Numbered from the stretch's first letter, positions 44,309 to 56,920 are shown. The stretch is DNA of 64,000 nucleotides from Culex pipiens pallens (GCF_016801865.2 NC_068937.1:74956511-75020510); one strand, 5' to 3'. Notes: generated by a model not told the origin, from the sequence alone. Translations and numbers: made by a program.

Positions 44309-44702
44309 TTAGTGGTCGAGGTCGAATTAAGAAGTTCATTTTTCCAGTGATTTTATAGCCTTTCCTCAGTGAGGTGAGGAAGGCAAAAACCGGGGTTAAT
44401 TTGATAGTGATTACGTCAAATTCGCTTTTGGTACGGTTACTTCGAATGTCTAATTTGAAAAATTCGTAATATAGAGAAGAATAAATAAAAATACAAATTT
44501 ACTATAAAACTTGTGGTACTGAAAATTCTAATAAATTTGAATACATTTTTGAATACTGTTTCAATAACAATTTGAACTATTTTAAGAGTAAAATTGTTCA
44601 AAAAATCTGATAATGCAGTCTGTTTTCCAATTCGAACTCATTTTCATTGAGAAAAACATGACATTTTCAAAGTGATAACATAATGCTATTTACCTAATTA
44701 TA

Positions 44703-45032
44703 GCATGAGCATGAGCATGAGAGACCACCCATGGTTGTCCTTCTCCGTTGCTGAACAGGACCGTAATAGCCTATCAGCACAACCGATCATACTGGTGATG
44801 TTTCTCTTATCAACAGCATGCATGAATGCGATGAAAAGATAAAACATCAAGATCATCAAAACTAGAACTGTTGCAGATAGGTCACAGTCGTTGGCCACCA
44901 ACAGCGCCCGCCATGTCAGTTTGTAGATCTCGAGGGAATGGGACGGGAATGTTAGTTAGCACAGGCTGCTACCAAGGGTGGGTTCTATACGATATCCACA
45001 TCCACACGCGGGGGGCGTGTGCCGGAAAACTA
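44703..45032 (-). mobile_element. 5'-truncated copy C of the 2.1-kb retroposon
   Basis: Read on the minus strand it matches the last ~320 bp of copies A and B (CACGCGG, CCTTGGTAGCAGCCTGTGC, AACCATGGGTGGTCTC) and ends in CATGCTCATGCTC at 44703-44720. It is more diverged than A and B, with small deletions. Confidence 0.8.
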
Positions 45033-45955
45033 CTGAGCAGTTCTCTACGAAATCGGTCTTTTTTCTTTAATTTTAATTCCGGCTGAAACTTTTTTGGTGC
45101 CTTTGGTATGACCAAAGAAGCCATTTTGCATCATTAGTTTGTCCATATAATTTTCCATACAAATTTGGCAGCTGTCCATACAAAAATGATATGTGAAAAT
45201 TGAAAAATCTGTATCTTTTGAAGGAATTTTTTGATCGATTTGGTGTCTTGGACAAAGTTGTAGGTATGGATATGGACTACACTGAAAAAAAATGATACAC
45301 GGTAAAAAAAAATTTGGTGATTTTTTATTTAACTTTTTGTCACTAAAACTTGATTTGCAAAAACACAATATTTTTATTTTTTTTATTTTTTGATATGTTT
45401 TAGAGGACATAAAATGCCAACTTTTCAGAAATTTCCAGAATGGGCAAAAAATCTTTGACCGAGTTATGATTTTTTGAATCAATACAGTTTTTTTTTTAAA
45501 TCGAAATATAAGTCGCAAAAATTTTTCAACTTAATTTTTCGATGTAAAATCGAATTTGCAATCAAAAAGTACTTTAGTGAATTTTGGATAAAGTGCACCG
45601 TTTTCAAGTTATAACCAATTTTAGGTAACTTTTTTGAAAATAGTCGCAGTTTTTCATTTTTTGAAATTAGTGCCCATGTTTGCCCATCTTTGAAAAAAAT
45701 ATTTTTGAAAAGCTGAGAAAATTCTCTATATTTTGCTTTATTGAACTTTGTTGATACGACCCATAGTTGCTGAGATATTGCCATGCAAAGGTTAAAAAAC
45801 AGGAAAGTTGATGTTTTCTAAGTCTCATCCAAATAACCCACCATTTTCTAATGTCGATATCTCAGCAACTATAGGTCCGATTCACAATGTTAAAACATGA
45901 AACATTCGTGAAATTTTCCGATCTTTTCGAAAAAAATATTTTCAAAAATTAAAAA
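45033..45955. repeat. ~920-bp interspersed repeat, copy 2
   Basis: Same orientation and extent as 36566-37505, with about 10% visible differences. It directly abuts retroposon copy C. Confidence 0.8.
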
Positions 45956-45959
45956 AAAA

Positions 45960-46251
45960 AATAAATGTATTATTCCCAAGGCAAGCAATCGGATGGTGCT
46001 GTTGAGACTATTCCCGTTTATTTGTGATTTGTTTACGATTAGATGGATTATCTTAGACAGCCAGCTGTGGAAAGATAAAACCACAAAGAATGTATTTAAC
46101 ATGTAAGATATTAAACTCCTCGTAAAGTGTTTAGTTCGAGTGGATCATAGACGATTTCAAGTTTTAAATAGTTATAAGAATAACGACCGATTACTGATGA
46201 GTTACGGAGCTACAAGAAGGGCTTGACAATCGCGTAGGAGAAATACTCGTT
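45960..46251. other. Retroposon module remnant and spacer
   Basis: 45965-46080 repeats the CAAGGCAAGCAATCGGATG and TTAGACAGCCAGCTGTGGAA blocks of the 2.1-kb retroposon. The remainder up to 46251 is unassigned. Confidence 0.5.
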
Positions 46252-48716
46252 CCCGAGCATGGGTAAATAACAAGGGAAATGCGTAATAATACCTTTCTCT
46301 GGTATCAATACCAAATTTTGGTATTCCTGGACCCTTTAAAATTTGTCTTAAGGATTATGCAAGAGCAAAATGTGGTATCATACCAATTTAAGGTATTGTT
46401 TTGATATTGCAACATTGCAGAATTTGTCAATGATCGAACACCACATTTTGGTATTCTTTTGGTATTACAGTATTTTATCAAATTCCTCTGCAACTATGGG
46501 AAAATGTTGACCAATTTTGACAAAATAATTAATTTTGCGCTATAATGATGTCTCAAAGCGAATGCTTTCATTCAAAACCGGAAATTTCAAACTTGATTTT
46601 AAACCTTTTTGATATACCCCCTAAAGAAATGACTTGAAATTGTGGAAAATTTTCTAAGTCAGGATGGCACATTTTGGTATTATTTTGGTATTAAAGTGTT
46701 TTATCAAATTCCTCTGAAACTATGGAAAAATTTTGACCAATTTTGACAAAATAATTAATTTTGCGTTAAAATGATGTCTCAAAGCGAATGCTTTCATTCA
46801 AAACCGGAAATTTCAAACTTGATTTTAAACATTTTTGATATACCCCCTACAGAAATGACTTGAAATTGTGGAAAATTTTCTAAGTCAGGATGGCACATTT
46901 TGGTATTATTTTGGTATTTAAGTGTTTTATCAAATTCCTCTGAAACTATGGGAAAATTTTGACCAGTTTTGACAAAATAATTAATTTTGCGCTAAAATCA
47001 TGTCTCAAAGCGAATGCTTTCATTCAAAACCGGAAATTTCAAACTTGATTTTAAACATTTTTGATATGCCCCCTATAGAAATGACTTGAAATTGTGGAAA
47101 ATTTTCTAAGTCAGGATGGCACATTTTGGTATTATTTTGGTATTTAAGTGTTTTATCAAATTCCTCTGAAACTATGGGAAAATTTTGACCAGTTTTGACA
47201 AAATAATTGATTTTGCGCTAAAATCATGTCTCAAAGCGAATGCTTTCATTCAAAACCGGAAATTTCAAACTTGATTTTAAACATTTTTGATATACCCTCT
47301 ATAGAAATGATTTGAAATTGTGGAAAATTTTCTAAGTCAGGATGGCACATTTTGGTATTATTTTGGTATTTAAGTGTTTTATCAAATTCCTCTGAAACTA
47401 TGGGAAAATTTTGACCAATTTTGACAAAATAATTAATTTTGCGCTAAAATCATGTCTCAAAGCGAATGCTTTCATTCAAAACCGGAAATTTCAAACTTGA
47501 TTTTAAACATTTTTGATATACCCCCTAAAGAAATAACTTGAAACTGTGGAAAATTTTCTAAGTCAGGATGCCACATTTTGGTATTTTCTTTTTGGCATTG
47601 AAAGGTTTCATCAAATTCCTCTGAAACTATGGGAAAATTTTGACCAATTTTGACAAAATAATTAATTTTGTGCTAAAATGATGTCTCAAAGCTAATGCTT
47701 TCATTCAAAACCGGAAATTTCAAACTTGATTTTAAACACTTTTGATATACCCCCTACAGAAATGACTTGAAATTGTGGAAAATTTTCTAAGTCAGGATGG
47801 CACATTTTGGTATTATTTGAATATTGAAAGGTTTCATCAATTTTCTCTGAAACTATGGGAAATTTGTTAAAAAAAATTTACGAGTAAATTAATTTTGCGC
47901 TAAAATGACTTGAAACCCAAAAATGTTAAAGATGATTTTAAAAATTAGTGTGATATACTCACTAATATTTTTTTCAAAAACGTTGAAATATCTCTAAGTC
48001 GGGTTAACCAATTACTTTGAAAAACGAGTCAATCGACAGATTAATGAATTTTGGTGAATTTCAATTCAGTTTCATTTTAATAATACTTATTTTTCAATCT
48101 TGTTATTTTTCAGAAGCTTCAAGAACTTCAAGCACAGGCCGTTCATCAATGACAAATGCATTCGGTGTGGTGAAGAATATCACTAATAACAACATGGAAT
48201 CATCAGGTGAGTAGATTTGGCTGTTGCATATGAATAATTTCCGTTTTTTCACTAACTGCAACTGCTGCACTAAAAATGGTATGAAAATACCAAATTTTGG
48301 TATTACTTGTTCAAATACCAGCGAACATAATGTGCTCTTGGTTGCCCAGTAATAGATGGTAAAATACCATGAAATCATACCAAAATCATGTACCAAAATA
48401 CCAAAATATGATTTTCCAAGGGCGCGGGAATACCTAAAAATAAAACCATGGCAATACCAAGTTTTGGTATTCAAGCGATGTTCAAAAATCCAGAAGACCT
48501 CAACTTGGTATTGAAATGGTTTTATTTTGAGGTATTATTTTACCCTTGGAATAACATGGTTTGGTATTGTTGTGCCCTTCCACATACTAGACTTTGGTAT
48601 GATTTCATGGTATTTTACCATCTATTACTGGGCAACCAAGGGCACATTTTGGTCCCTGTTATTTGCCCAAGTAATACCAAAATTTGGTATTCCCGTGTTA
48701 TTTACCCCTGCTCGGG
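46252..48716 (+). mobile_element. Exon-carrying TIR element, copy 2 (longest)
   Basis: Ends: CCCGAGCATGGGTAAATAAC at 46252 and TTTACCCCTGCTCGGG ending 48716. The 226-bp array has starts at 46442, 46668, 46894, 47120, 47346, 47572 and 47801, that is six units and a partial one, against three in copy 1. The exon-like segment is at 48114-48206 and the terminal palindrome at about 48280-48715. No transposase is encoded. Confidence 0.85.
48114..48206 (+). other. 93-bp exon-like segment in TIR element, copy 2
   Basis: Acceptor TTATTTTTCAG and donor GTGAGTAG flank exactly 93 bp. The open frame (second base offset) reads ASRTSSTGRSSMTNAFGVV, then KNITNNNMESS. It is identical to copy 3 as far as I can read. 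Confidence 0.6.
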
Positions 48717-49335
48717 TTATCGTGCTCTCCGGGCTATAATGCTGAGGGTTTTTTTTCACGCGTTTTACGGGAAACGTCTTTTTGAATTTTAAATTTATAC
48801 CTCGCAAGCGTATAGCGCACCTACAAAACACATATTTTCAAATCGTAGAAATAAAACTAGGAAAAAACGGCTATATCATTTATAAAACACGGCGACGAAC
48901 GCGCATAACAAAACTGACACGACGCGTTGCTCGGACTTAACTATCGGACTAAATTTGTTTATTATTATTTAACTTCATTTATTACAATGATTTTATATCA
49001 TAAGCCTTAAAACATATTCGTCGGCGTGCCTACCGATCATCGATGATATAGAAAGGGCTTAATCCAGCAATACGACTTGCTTGTCTAAAAAAAAGAGATT
49101 TCGGATCGTTTCTATCGAAAACTATATAAAGAGAACAAAAAAAAAACACATCGACCAACGAAAGCGCGAACTTAAAATGAAAAAAGAAGAAGAAGATGAC
49201 CAATCACCACATGCACACAAACAGCGACACAAAAGAGACGAAATAACACGAAAAACAGGACTGCGCGTCCCCAGAAGCACTGCACTAATGATGCTATTAT
49301 TTAGTTATACTGACCAATCAATGCTATTTATCTAA
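48717..49335. repeat. Retroposon-related remnants and single 117-bp unit
   Basis: 48717-48780 resembles part of the 2.1-kb retroposon (GGGCTATAATGCTGAGGG, TTTTACGGGAAACG). At about 49196-49295 one inverted unit of the 117-bp repeat occurs (CCACATGCACACAAACAGCG, CTGCGCGTCCCCAGAAGCAC). This links the 1-kb and 2.1-kb retroposons to one family complex. Confidence 0.55.
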
Positions 49336-50100
49336 TTATAGTTAACTAACTTTTAAAACTTTTCAAATTTAGTCGAAAACTGCTTCATAAGGTACTTTGA
49401 ACACTTATCTGCCAAGGTCAACATGGTTTCATACCATTCCGTTTGTATTGAATTTGTATTTTTAGTTTTAAAATAAAATCATAAACCTATCAGAGTCACC
49501 CCGGCTATCAATGTCATCCAGTGTTATGGTATGTACAACTATTCAAAATATATTTAAATGAAATGAAAAACAAAAAAAATATAAAATAAGAAAAACGTAG
49601 GTATTTGGATTTTTTCCTTACTCCTCCACTGACGATAGCAAGATACTAGTTTTCTCTTTGTTATCAATTTTACATTGGCCCAATAACATTGTTTCGCTTG
49701 GTATGTATTTGAATTTTAAAACATAATTTAAAAATGTTAACTTATAACCCGTGTAGGCCTGGGTGAAACTGGAATCACTAAAATGGCCATAACTCAGCGA
49801 AAACTCAACCAATTTGCATACTTATTTATTGGTTGGACTCGAATGTCTATTTTCCGAAAATGGCCCGCAGAACCCGGAAATGTTCCGGTGGCCGGAGATA
49901 TTCCGGTGGGTCACTGGGTCAAACAGGGCCAAAAATGGCCAATTTTGGGTCCTGCCCATTTTTGTTAACAGAAATCTTACAAAGAAAAAGTACAATTTTT
50001 CATGTTACTATCTTTGTTATACCCACAGACAGTGCTGGCCATGAATTTAGAACCACCGGGGACGTTCCGGATTGGGCGGGCAGGTCCCCTACCCCGGGGG
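49336..50100. other. Non-coding, repeat-like from about 49.75 kb
   Basis: No gene. Near 49770-49960 there are words such as AAATGGCCATAACTCAGCGA and GTTCCGGTGGCCGGAGATAT, which look like the start of the array that follows. Confidence 0.45.
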
Positions 50101-50104
50101 AACC

Positions 50105-50900
50105 GATCAAGGGACGGTCAGAAATAAAACTATTTTTATTATGGCAATATGGGTGTCAAAGTTCATCATTTTCAAAATCAAGTTCATCCATGATCCCCAA
50201 AATCACTTGTGGACCGATCTGGCCACTTTGGGACCAGTTCCCGGTACTCCGGTAAAACCCGGAAAATGGCAAATTACGGGATTATTTCTGAATTATTTTT
50301 GACAGGGCAATATGGGTGTCAAAGTTCATCAATTTCAAAATCAAACTCTTCCATGATCCCCAAAACCACTTTTGGACCGATCTGTCCACTGTACCGGTTC
50401 CCGGTACTCCGGTGAAACCCGGAATATGGCAAATTACAGGATTATTTCTGAATTATTTTTGACAGGGCAATATGGTTGTCAAAGTTCATAATTTGCAAAA
50501 TCAAGATCATCCATGATCTTCAAAACTACTTTTGGACCAATCTAGCCACTTTGAGACCGGTTCCCGGTACTGCGGAGAAACCCGGAATGTGGCAAATTAC
50601 GGGATTATTTCTAAAACAAAATTCTAGGCAAAAGGGATGTGGAAGTTCATTATTTTCAAAATCAAGCTCATCCATGATCCCCTAAATTACTTTTGGACTG
50701 ATCTGGTATTTTTGAGATCGGTTCCCGGCACTCCGGTGATACCCGGAATATGGATATTTACGGGATTATTTCTGAATTATTTTTGACAGGGCAATCTGGA
50801 TGTCAAAGTTCATAATTTGCAAAATCAAGATCATCCATGATCTCCAAAACCACTTGTGGACCGTTTGCCGTTTTGCCGTTTGCTTTGTCAAAAATTGTTC
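50105..50900. repeat. Tandem array of ~162-bp units, five units
   Basis: The landmark CATCCATGATC recurs near 50186, 50349, 50510, 50672 and 50833. Each unit also has GGTTCCCGGTACTCCGGT and ACGGGATTATTTCTGAATTA. The open frames here simply reflect the repeat. TIR-element copy 3 is inserted at the right edge. Confidence 0.8.
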
Positions 50901-51036
50901 AGAAATAATCCTGCAATTTATCTTATTCCGGGTTAGATCGGTTCATAAATGGTATAGGGATAAGCAACATTTTGAAAATGATGAACCTTGATTTTTTTTC
51001 AGAAATTATTCCGTAATTTGCCATTTTCCGGGGTTT

Positions 51037-52605
51037 CCCGAGCAGGGGTAAATAACACGGGAATACCAAATTTTGGTATTACTTGGGCAAATAACAGCGA
51101 CCAAAATGTGCCCTTGGTTGCCCAGTAATAGATGGTAAAATACCATAAAATCATACCAAAGTCTTGTATGTGGAAGGGCACAACAATACCAAACCATGTT
51201 ATTCCAAGGGTAAAATAATACCTCAAAATAAAACCATTTCAATGCCAAGTTGAGGTCTTCTGGATTTTTGAACATTGCTTGAATACCAAAACTTGGTATT
51301 GCCATGGTTTTATTTTTAGGTATTCCCGCGCCCTTGGAAAATCATATTTTGGTATTTCTGTGGTCTTTCACATACATGATTTTGGTATGATTTCATGGTA
51401 TTTTACCATCTATTACTGGGCAACTAAGAGCACATTATGGTCGCTGGTATTTGAACAAGCAATACCAAAATTTGGTATTTTCATACCATTTTTAGTGCAG
51501 CATTTGCAGTTAGTGAAAAAACGGAAATTATTCATATGCAACAGCCAAATCTACTCACCTGATGATTCCATGTTGTTATTAGTGATATTCTTCACCACAC
51601 CGAATGCATTTGTCATTGATGAACGGCCTGTGCTTGAAGTTCTTGAAGCTTCTGAAAAATAACAAGATTGAAAAATAAGTATTATTAAAATGAAACTGAA
51701 TTGAAATTCACCAAAATTCATTAATCTGTCGATTGACTCGTTTTTAAAAGTATTTGGTTATCCCGACTTAGAGATATTTCAACGTTTTTGAAATAAATAT
51801 TAGTGGGTATATCACACTAATTTTTAAAATCATCTTTAACATTTTTGGGTTTCAAGTCATTTAAGCGCAAAATTAATTAACTCGTAAATTTTTTTTATCA
51901 AATTTCCCATAGTTTCAGAGAAAATTAATGAAACCTTTCAATATTCAAATAATACCAAAATGTGCCATCCTGACTTAGAAAATTTTCCACAATTTCAAGT
52001 CATTTCTGTAGGGGGTATATCAAAAATGTTTAAAATCAAGTTTGAAATTTCCGGTTTTGAATGAAAGCATTCGCTTTGAGACATCATTTTAGCGCAAAAT
52101 TAATTATTTGGCAAAATTGGTAAACATTTTCCCATAGTTTCAGAGGAATTTGATAAAACACCTCAATACCAAAATAATACCAAAATGTGCCATCCTGACT
52201 TAGAAAATTTTCCACAATTTCAAGTCATTTCTATAGGGGGTATATCAAAAATGTTTAAAATCAAGTTTGAAATTTCCGGTTTTGAATGAAAGCATTCGCT
52301 TTGAGACATCATTATAGCGCAAAATCAATTATTTTGTCAAAATTGGTCAAAATTTTCCCATAGTTGCAGAGGAATTTGATAAAATACTGTAATACCAAAA
52401 GAATACCAGAATGTGGTGTTCGATCATTGACAAATTCTGCAATTTTGCAATATCAAAAAAATACCTTAAATTGGTATGATACCACATTTTACTCTTGCAT
52501 AATTCTTAAGACAAATTTTAAAGGGTCCAAGAATACCAAAATTTGGTATTAATACCAGAGAAAGGTATTATTACGCATTTCCCTTGTTATTTACCCATGC
52601 TCGGG
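51037..52605 (-). mobile_element. Exon-carrying TIR element, copy 3 (inverted)
   Basis: Reading from the right end (52605) the order matches copies 1 and 2: CCCGAGCATGGGTAAATAAC, two 226-bp units (landmarks near 52410, 52187 and 51961), the exon at 51651-51559 and the terminal palindrome at about 51490-51037. The flanks give no clear TSD; the left flank is the 162-bp tandem array. Confidence 0.85.
51559..51651 (-). other. 93-bp exon-like segment in TIR element, copy 3
   Basis: The minus strand shows TTATTTTTCAG, 93 bp, then GTGAGTAG, with the same open phase 1-1 frame as the other copies. Confidence 0.6.
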
Positions 52606-53390
52606 TAATCAAACGGCTCCAGAACCATATTATGAATCTGGATGAAAATTTGAGAGGTTGTAGAGCTCGAAAAATGCAATTTTTGAGATAAATAAAAGAT
52701 ATGAAAATGAAAAAAATTTACCATATTTTCATTTGAATACTGGATATTTCGAAATTTGCGCGGCAACTCGCCCAGGTTCAGCACACTAGCTTTCATCTGC
52801 ATTCAGAAGAATCGAAATCGGATATATGGGAGCTGAGAACGGCTCGACACAAAATTTAGCAAAATTTTAGCACATACGAACATCACTCGACCTCCACGGA
52901 ATTTATTTTCTCAAAATTCGAGGGTTCGAGATAGACGAGTTCTGTCAAGGTGAATCGATAGAGCGTCGAAAATCGGTGCAGTGTGTTTTTTTTAGCGATT
53001 TTTCGTATTAAAATTCATGCTGGTGCCCAGAAAAAATGACCCCCAGCTCCACAAGCCGAAAACTGATCCTTAGGGTATTCTAAGCCTCTGTGCAAAATTT
53101 GAGCGAAATCGGTCAACATTAACCCATTGATACTCGGGCATGAAGTTTGTATGGGAAAAATCGTCAAAATGTATGGAGAAACGGCACAGTTTCGTAATAC
53201 TCCCTGTAGGTGGTGTTGCGAGTGTTCAAAGTTTGCCAAACGTGAGATTCTTATGTGAAATTTAATGCCCAACAACTTTGTAGAAGAGTGCAAGACGATC
53301 CGAGTTAACCCCAAAAAGTTATAAGCATTTTAGTGAAGTGGTCTCCAACCGACATGGCCAAAGGGCCTAATCCGGTATTGCCACTCAGCA
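52606..53390. other. Non-coding, nothing recognised
   Basis: Short frames without domains. The sequence near 52945-53020 (CGATTTTTCGTATTAAAATTCATGC) resembles, inverted, about 55860-55925, so both may be parts of one repeat. Confidence 0.45.
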
Positions 53391-54845
53391 ATTCTCCACG
53401 AAAACTGCATGGAAAAAAACAAAAGTGCTCGGATCGGGCTCAAAATTTTTCTGGGGGTTCCCTGGCCGAAATTATTAGACCCGTATTTTTTTGTTTGGCC
53501 ATTAGGGTGACCTACGCCGTGTTAGGGTGGTCTGAAATATGGCCATTTTCGTCGATTTTAGCAAAAACCACTTTTTTCGAAAAATCATAACTCCTCGCCA
53601 TTTTAACCGATTTCAATTGTCTTATACGCAAATGAAAGGTGATAAGTCGGTCTTTCAAGGAAAAATGGTAAGAAGTTTCAAAAATCTAGCCTAACATATG
53701 AAAAGGGCGTATGAAACTTTAAAATGCCGTTTTGACGGTGTCTGCGCCAAAGAGCCTATGTCTGGAAATATTTTTATTGGATTCCCCGGACATTTTTACA
53801 TAACATACTAAAAAATGGGAGGATTTTATTTACAGGATTCCGAGATATGATTTTTTGAAAATAAAATCCGTGTTTTTTGACGCGCCGCGCGCAAAAACCG
53901 GAGAATGACGAAATTGGCAAAAAATCAACTTTTTTCACTAAAACTGCGATAACTTCAAAATTTTAGCGATGACCTATACATGTCTGGGTACCAAAAGTTG
54001 CGTCTTTTAATTACGAAAATTTTGGTACCCAAACATCTATAGGTCATCGCTGAAATTTTAATGTTATCGCAGTTTTAGTGAAAAAAGTTGTTTTTTTGCC
54101 AATTTCGTCATTCTCCGGTTTTTGCGCGCGGCGCGTCAAAAAACACGGATTTTATTTTCAAAAAATGATATCTCGGAATCCTGTTAATGAACTCCTTCCA
54201 TTTTTTAGTAAATTATGTAAAAATGTCCGGGGAATCCAATAAAAATATTTCCAGATATAGGCTCTTTGGTCCAGACACCGTCAAAACGGCATTTTAAAGT
54301 TTCATAGGGGAAATATGCCCATTTTAATCACTCTAAGCCGTTCGACCAATTCTCATCTTTTTGCCGTTTTCCGCTATGAAATCAACATTTTCAGATGTAA
54401 CAACAATTGAGAGTTGCTTGCTCACTTTTGTTTGAGCTATTTATAACTTTGAAACAGTCAAAAACACTCTATGAAAGCTGTAATTCATGATCAAAGTGCT
54501 GATAAGCCGATAATAGAAATAGGCTGAGAAAGGGTATAGTTCCCCTACTCCCTTTTCATAAGTTAGGCTAGATTTTTGAAACTTCTTACTATTTTTTTTT
54601 AAAGGCCGACTTATCACCTTTCATTTGCGTATAAGACAATTGAAATCGGTTAAAATGGCGAGGAGTCATGAATCGACGAAAATGGCCATTTTTCAGACCA
54701 CCCTAACACGGCGTAGGTCACCCTAATGGCCAAACAAAAAAATACGGGTCTAATTATTTCGGCCAGGGAACCCCCAGAAAAATTTTGAGCCCGATCCGAG
54801 CACTTTTGTTTTTTTCCATGCTGTTTTCGTGGGGAATTGCTGCAC
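53391..54845. repeat. 1.45-kb palindrome (foldback), centre near 54005
   Basis: The outer arms 53391-53720 and 54540-54845 are inverted copies (CGAAAAC-GCATGGAAAAAA, GGTGACCTACGCCGTGTTAG). The inner arms about 53724-53995 and 54018-54305 are also inverted (GTTTTTTGACGCGCCGCGCG, GATGACCTATA). The right side carries about 225 extra bp at 54312-54540. No protein is encoded. Confidence 0.85.
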
Positions 54846-54989
54846 TAAGGAAAGCAAGCATAAAATTGTAATTTTGGGATATTTTTTGTCAAACAAAGAA
54901 AACAAAATCAACAAAGTATGAATTAGACTAAATCGATCCAGCTGAATCCGAATTTAAAGGTTGATAGGCGAAATTTTCAAAGAGACGCA

Positions 54990-55546
54990 AGACATTCAAG
55001 ATGGCGGCCAAGATGGCGGCTGTATAGAAAACCCTAAACACAAAGGGTATTATGCGACCTGCAAACGACTACTCAAATTTAACTAATCTTGGGGCTCTAA
55101 ACACGATTAAGACCACTACAGACTTCCAAACAGACAATGTTATTCAAACCAAGATGGTGGCCAAGATGGCGGCTGTATAGAAAATGCTAAACACAAAGGG
55201 TATTATGTGACCTGCAAACGACTACTCAAATTTAACTAATCTTGGGGCTCTGAACACGATTAAGACCACTACAGACTTCCAAACAGACAATGTTATTCAA
55301 ACCAAGATGGCGGCTGTATAGAAAATGCTAAACACAAAGGGTATTATGTGACCGGCAAACGGCTACTCAAATTTAACTAATCTTGGGGCTCTGAACACGA
55401 TTAAGACCACTACAGACTTCCAAACAGACAATGTTATTAAAACCAAGATGGCGGCCAAGATGGCGGCTGTATAGAAAATGCTAAACACAAAGGGTATTAT
55501 GTGACCGGCAAACGACTACTCAAATTTAACTAATCTTGGGGCTCTG
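54990..55546. repeat. ~150-bp tandem array with CAAGATGGCGGC motifs
   Basis: Units start near 54996, 55150, 55302 and 55442. Each has one or two AAGATGGCGGC words, then TGTATAGAAAA, CACAAAGGGTATTATG and CAGACTTCCAAACAGACAAT. The array is cut by the truncated TIR element at 55547. Confidence 0.85.
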
Positions 55547-55702
55547 CCCGAGCAGGGGTAAATAACACGGGAATACCAAATTTTGGTATTACTTGGGCAA
55601 ATAACAGCGACCAAAATGTGCCCTTGGTTGCCCAGTAATAGATGGTAAAATACCATGAAATCATACCAAAGTCTTGTATGTGGAAGGGCACAACAATACC
55701 AT
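55547..55702 (-). mobile_element. Truncated TIR element, terminal ~155 bp only
   Basis: CCCGAGCAGGGGTAAATAAC and the next ~135 bp match the first part of copy 3 almost exactly and stop at CAACAATACCA. The rest of the element is missing. Confidence 0.85.
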
Positions 55703-56278
55703 ATTCTGGGCACCCTCACTGAGCATCTGAATCAAATTCGACATCGATCGGCAATCCCGATCAATTTTTAGAACGATTTACTTTTTGCCTTTCTTACTAA
55801 AGTAAGGTATAGGTTTTACTTTAAGGCAGGACGTCATTTCCATCTTCGTAAATATGTCGATTCAGCATGAATTTTAATCCGAAAAATCGCTAAAAAATCA
55901 CACTGCATCGATTTTTGACGCTTCGTCCACAAGTCGACAAGTTGTCAAGTTGAGCTTCGAATACTGGCGCGAGAATGCTGGCGCATATATTTTGTGGCTC
56001 GACTTATACTCGTTTTGTAGTAGCTTGTTTACCGATGTTTCCTACAACATGTAAGATATCGTAGCTTTTCGGTTTCTTTTGCCCTGTCCGTTTTTGCATA
56101 ACTGTCCAATGTTTATGCAAAAACTTTTGTGACATAGGACATTCATCCGGCTACAATCAATTTGTTTCCTGTGTGCTCCTAAAATCGCCTAGAAGTAGAC
56201 TTAATTTTTTCGTGATTTCGAAAATTTTCTTAACAGGGTTCATTGGATTCCAATAGGAGCTTTCCAAGCTTTTCATCG
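55703..56278. other. Non-coding up to the assembly gap
   Basis: A block CTTTTTGCCTTTCTTACTAA near 55780 resembles the palindromic repeat near 1580. Nothing else recognised. Confidence 0.4.
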
Positions 56279-56378
56279 NNNNNNNNNNNNNNNNNNNNNN
56301 NNNNNNNNNNNNNNNNNNNNNNNNNNNNNNNNNNNNNNNNNNNNNNNNNNNNNNNNNNNNNNNNNNNNNNNNNNNNNN
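56279..56378. other. Assembly gap, 100 N
   Basis: A run of exactly 100 N. The round number suggests a placeholder of unknown true size; any reading frame spanning it is meaningless. Confidence 0.99.
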
Positions 56379-56533
56379 TAAACATTCCACGAATATTCAT
56401 CAACGCGAACTTTTAATCCAACGAACGATCTTTTTATATTTACAGTATTTTTTCTTTGTGTGTGGCTTTACTTCATCCCGAGTAATACCTACCAACGAAG
56501 AAAAAATCATACGGGAATATTTCTCACTTTGGT

Positions 56534-56920
56534 TTGACTTCACAATTTTATCTGATTCATTTCAACAGAAATGAAATCAACAATTTAAAACTTTTGAACA
56601 AAGTACAGTTTTTGTTCCATGTACGGGTAAAGTGGGAGCATTTTAAGAATCATGGCGATAATGGCAAGAATCTGACCCAGTGCCGGCATTGCCAGGCATT
56701 TGGTCACGGCCCAGGACTCCTGATCATTGCGCCATGGTTCAAAAATGCATGGTTTGCGGGGATTCTTCTCACGACAAGGACAATTGGGTCCTAAAATGAA
56801 GCTTAGATTGCTGATATTATTGTTCACAGCGATAAAGCTTATATTTCTGAGAACAATGCCCCTTGGTACGACCACAAAGAGTTTGAAATGGATTTTTAAA
56901 TCAATTTTGAATAATTAACC
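56534..56920 (+). pseudogene. Jockey gag (ORF1) fragment, frameshifted
   Basis: The frame reads VKWEHFKNHGDNGKNLTQC, RHCQAFGHG, ending the pre-knuckle domain and most of the first CCHC knuckle. After a frameshift near 56720 it continues DHCAMVQKCMVCGDSSHDKD with the second knuckle, then stops. The family is a Jockey-type gag but a different subfamily from the intact ORF1 at 7.1 and 19.6 kb. It is a dead fragment. Confidence 0.85.

Noticed and set aside
56157..56390. A frame across the assembly gap
   Set aside because: It includes 100 N of unknown true content.
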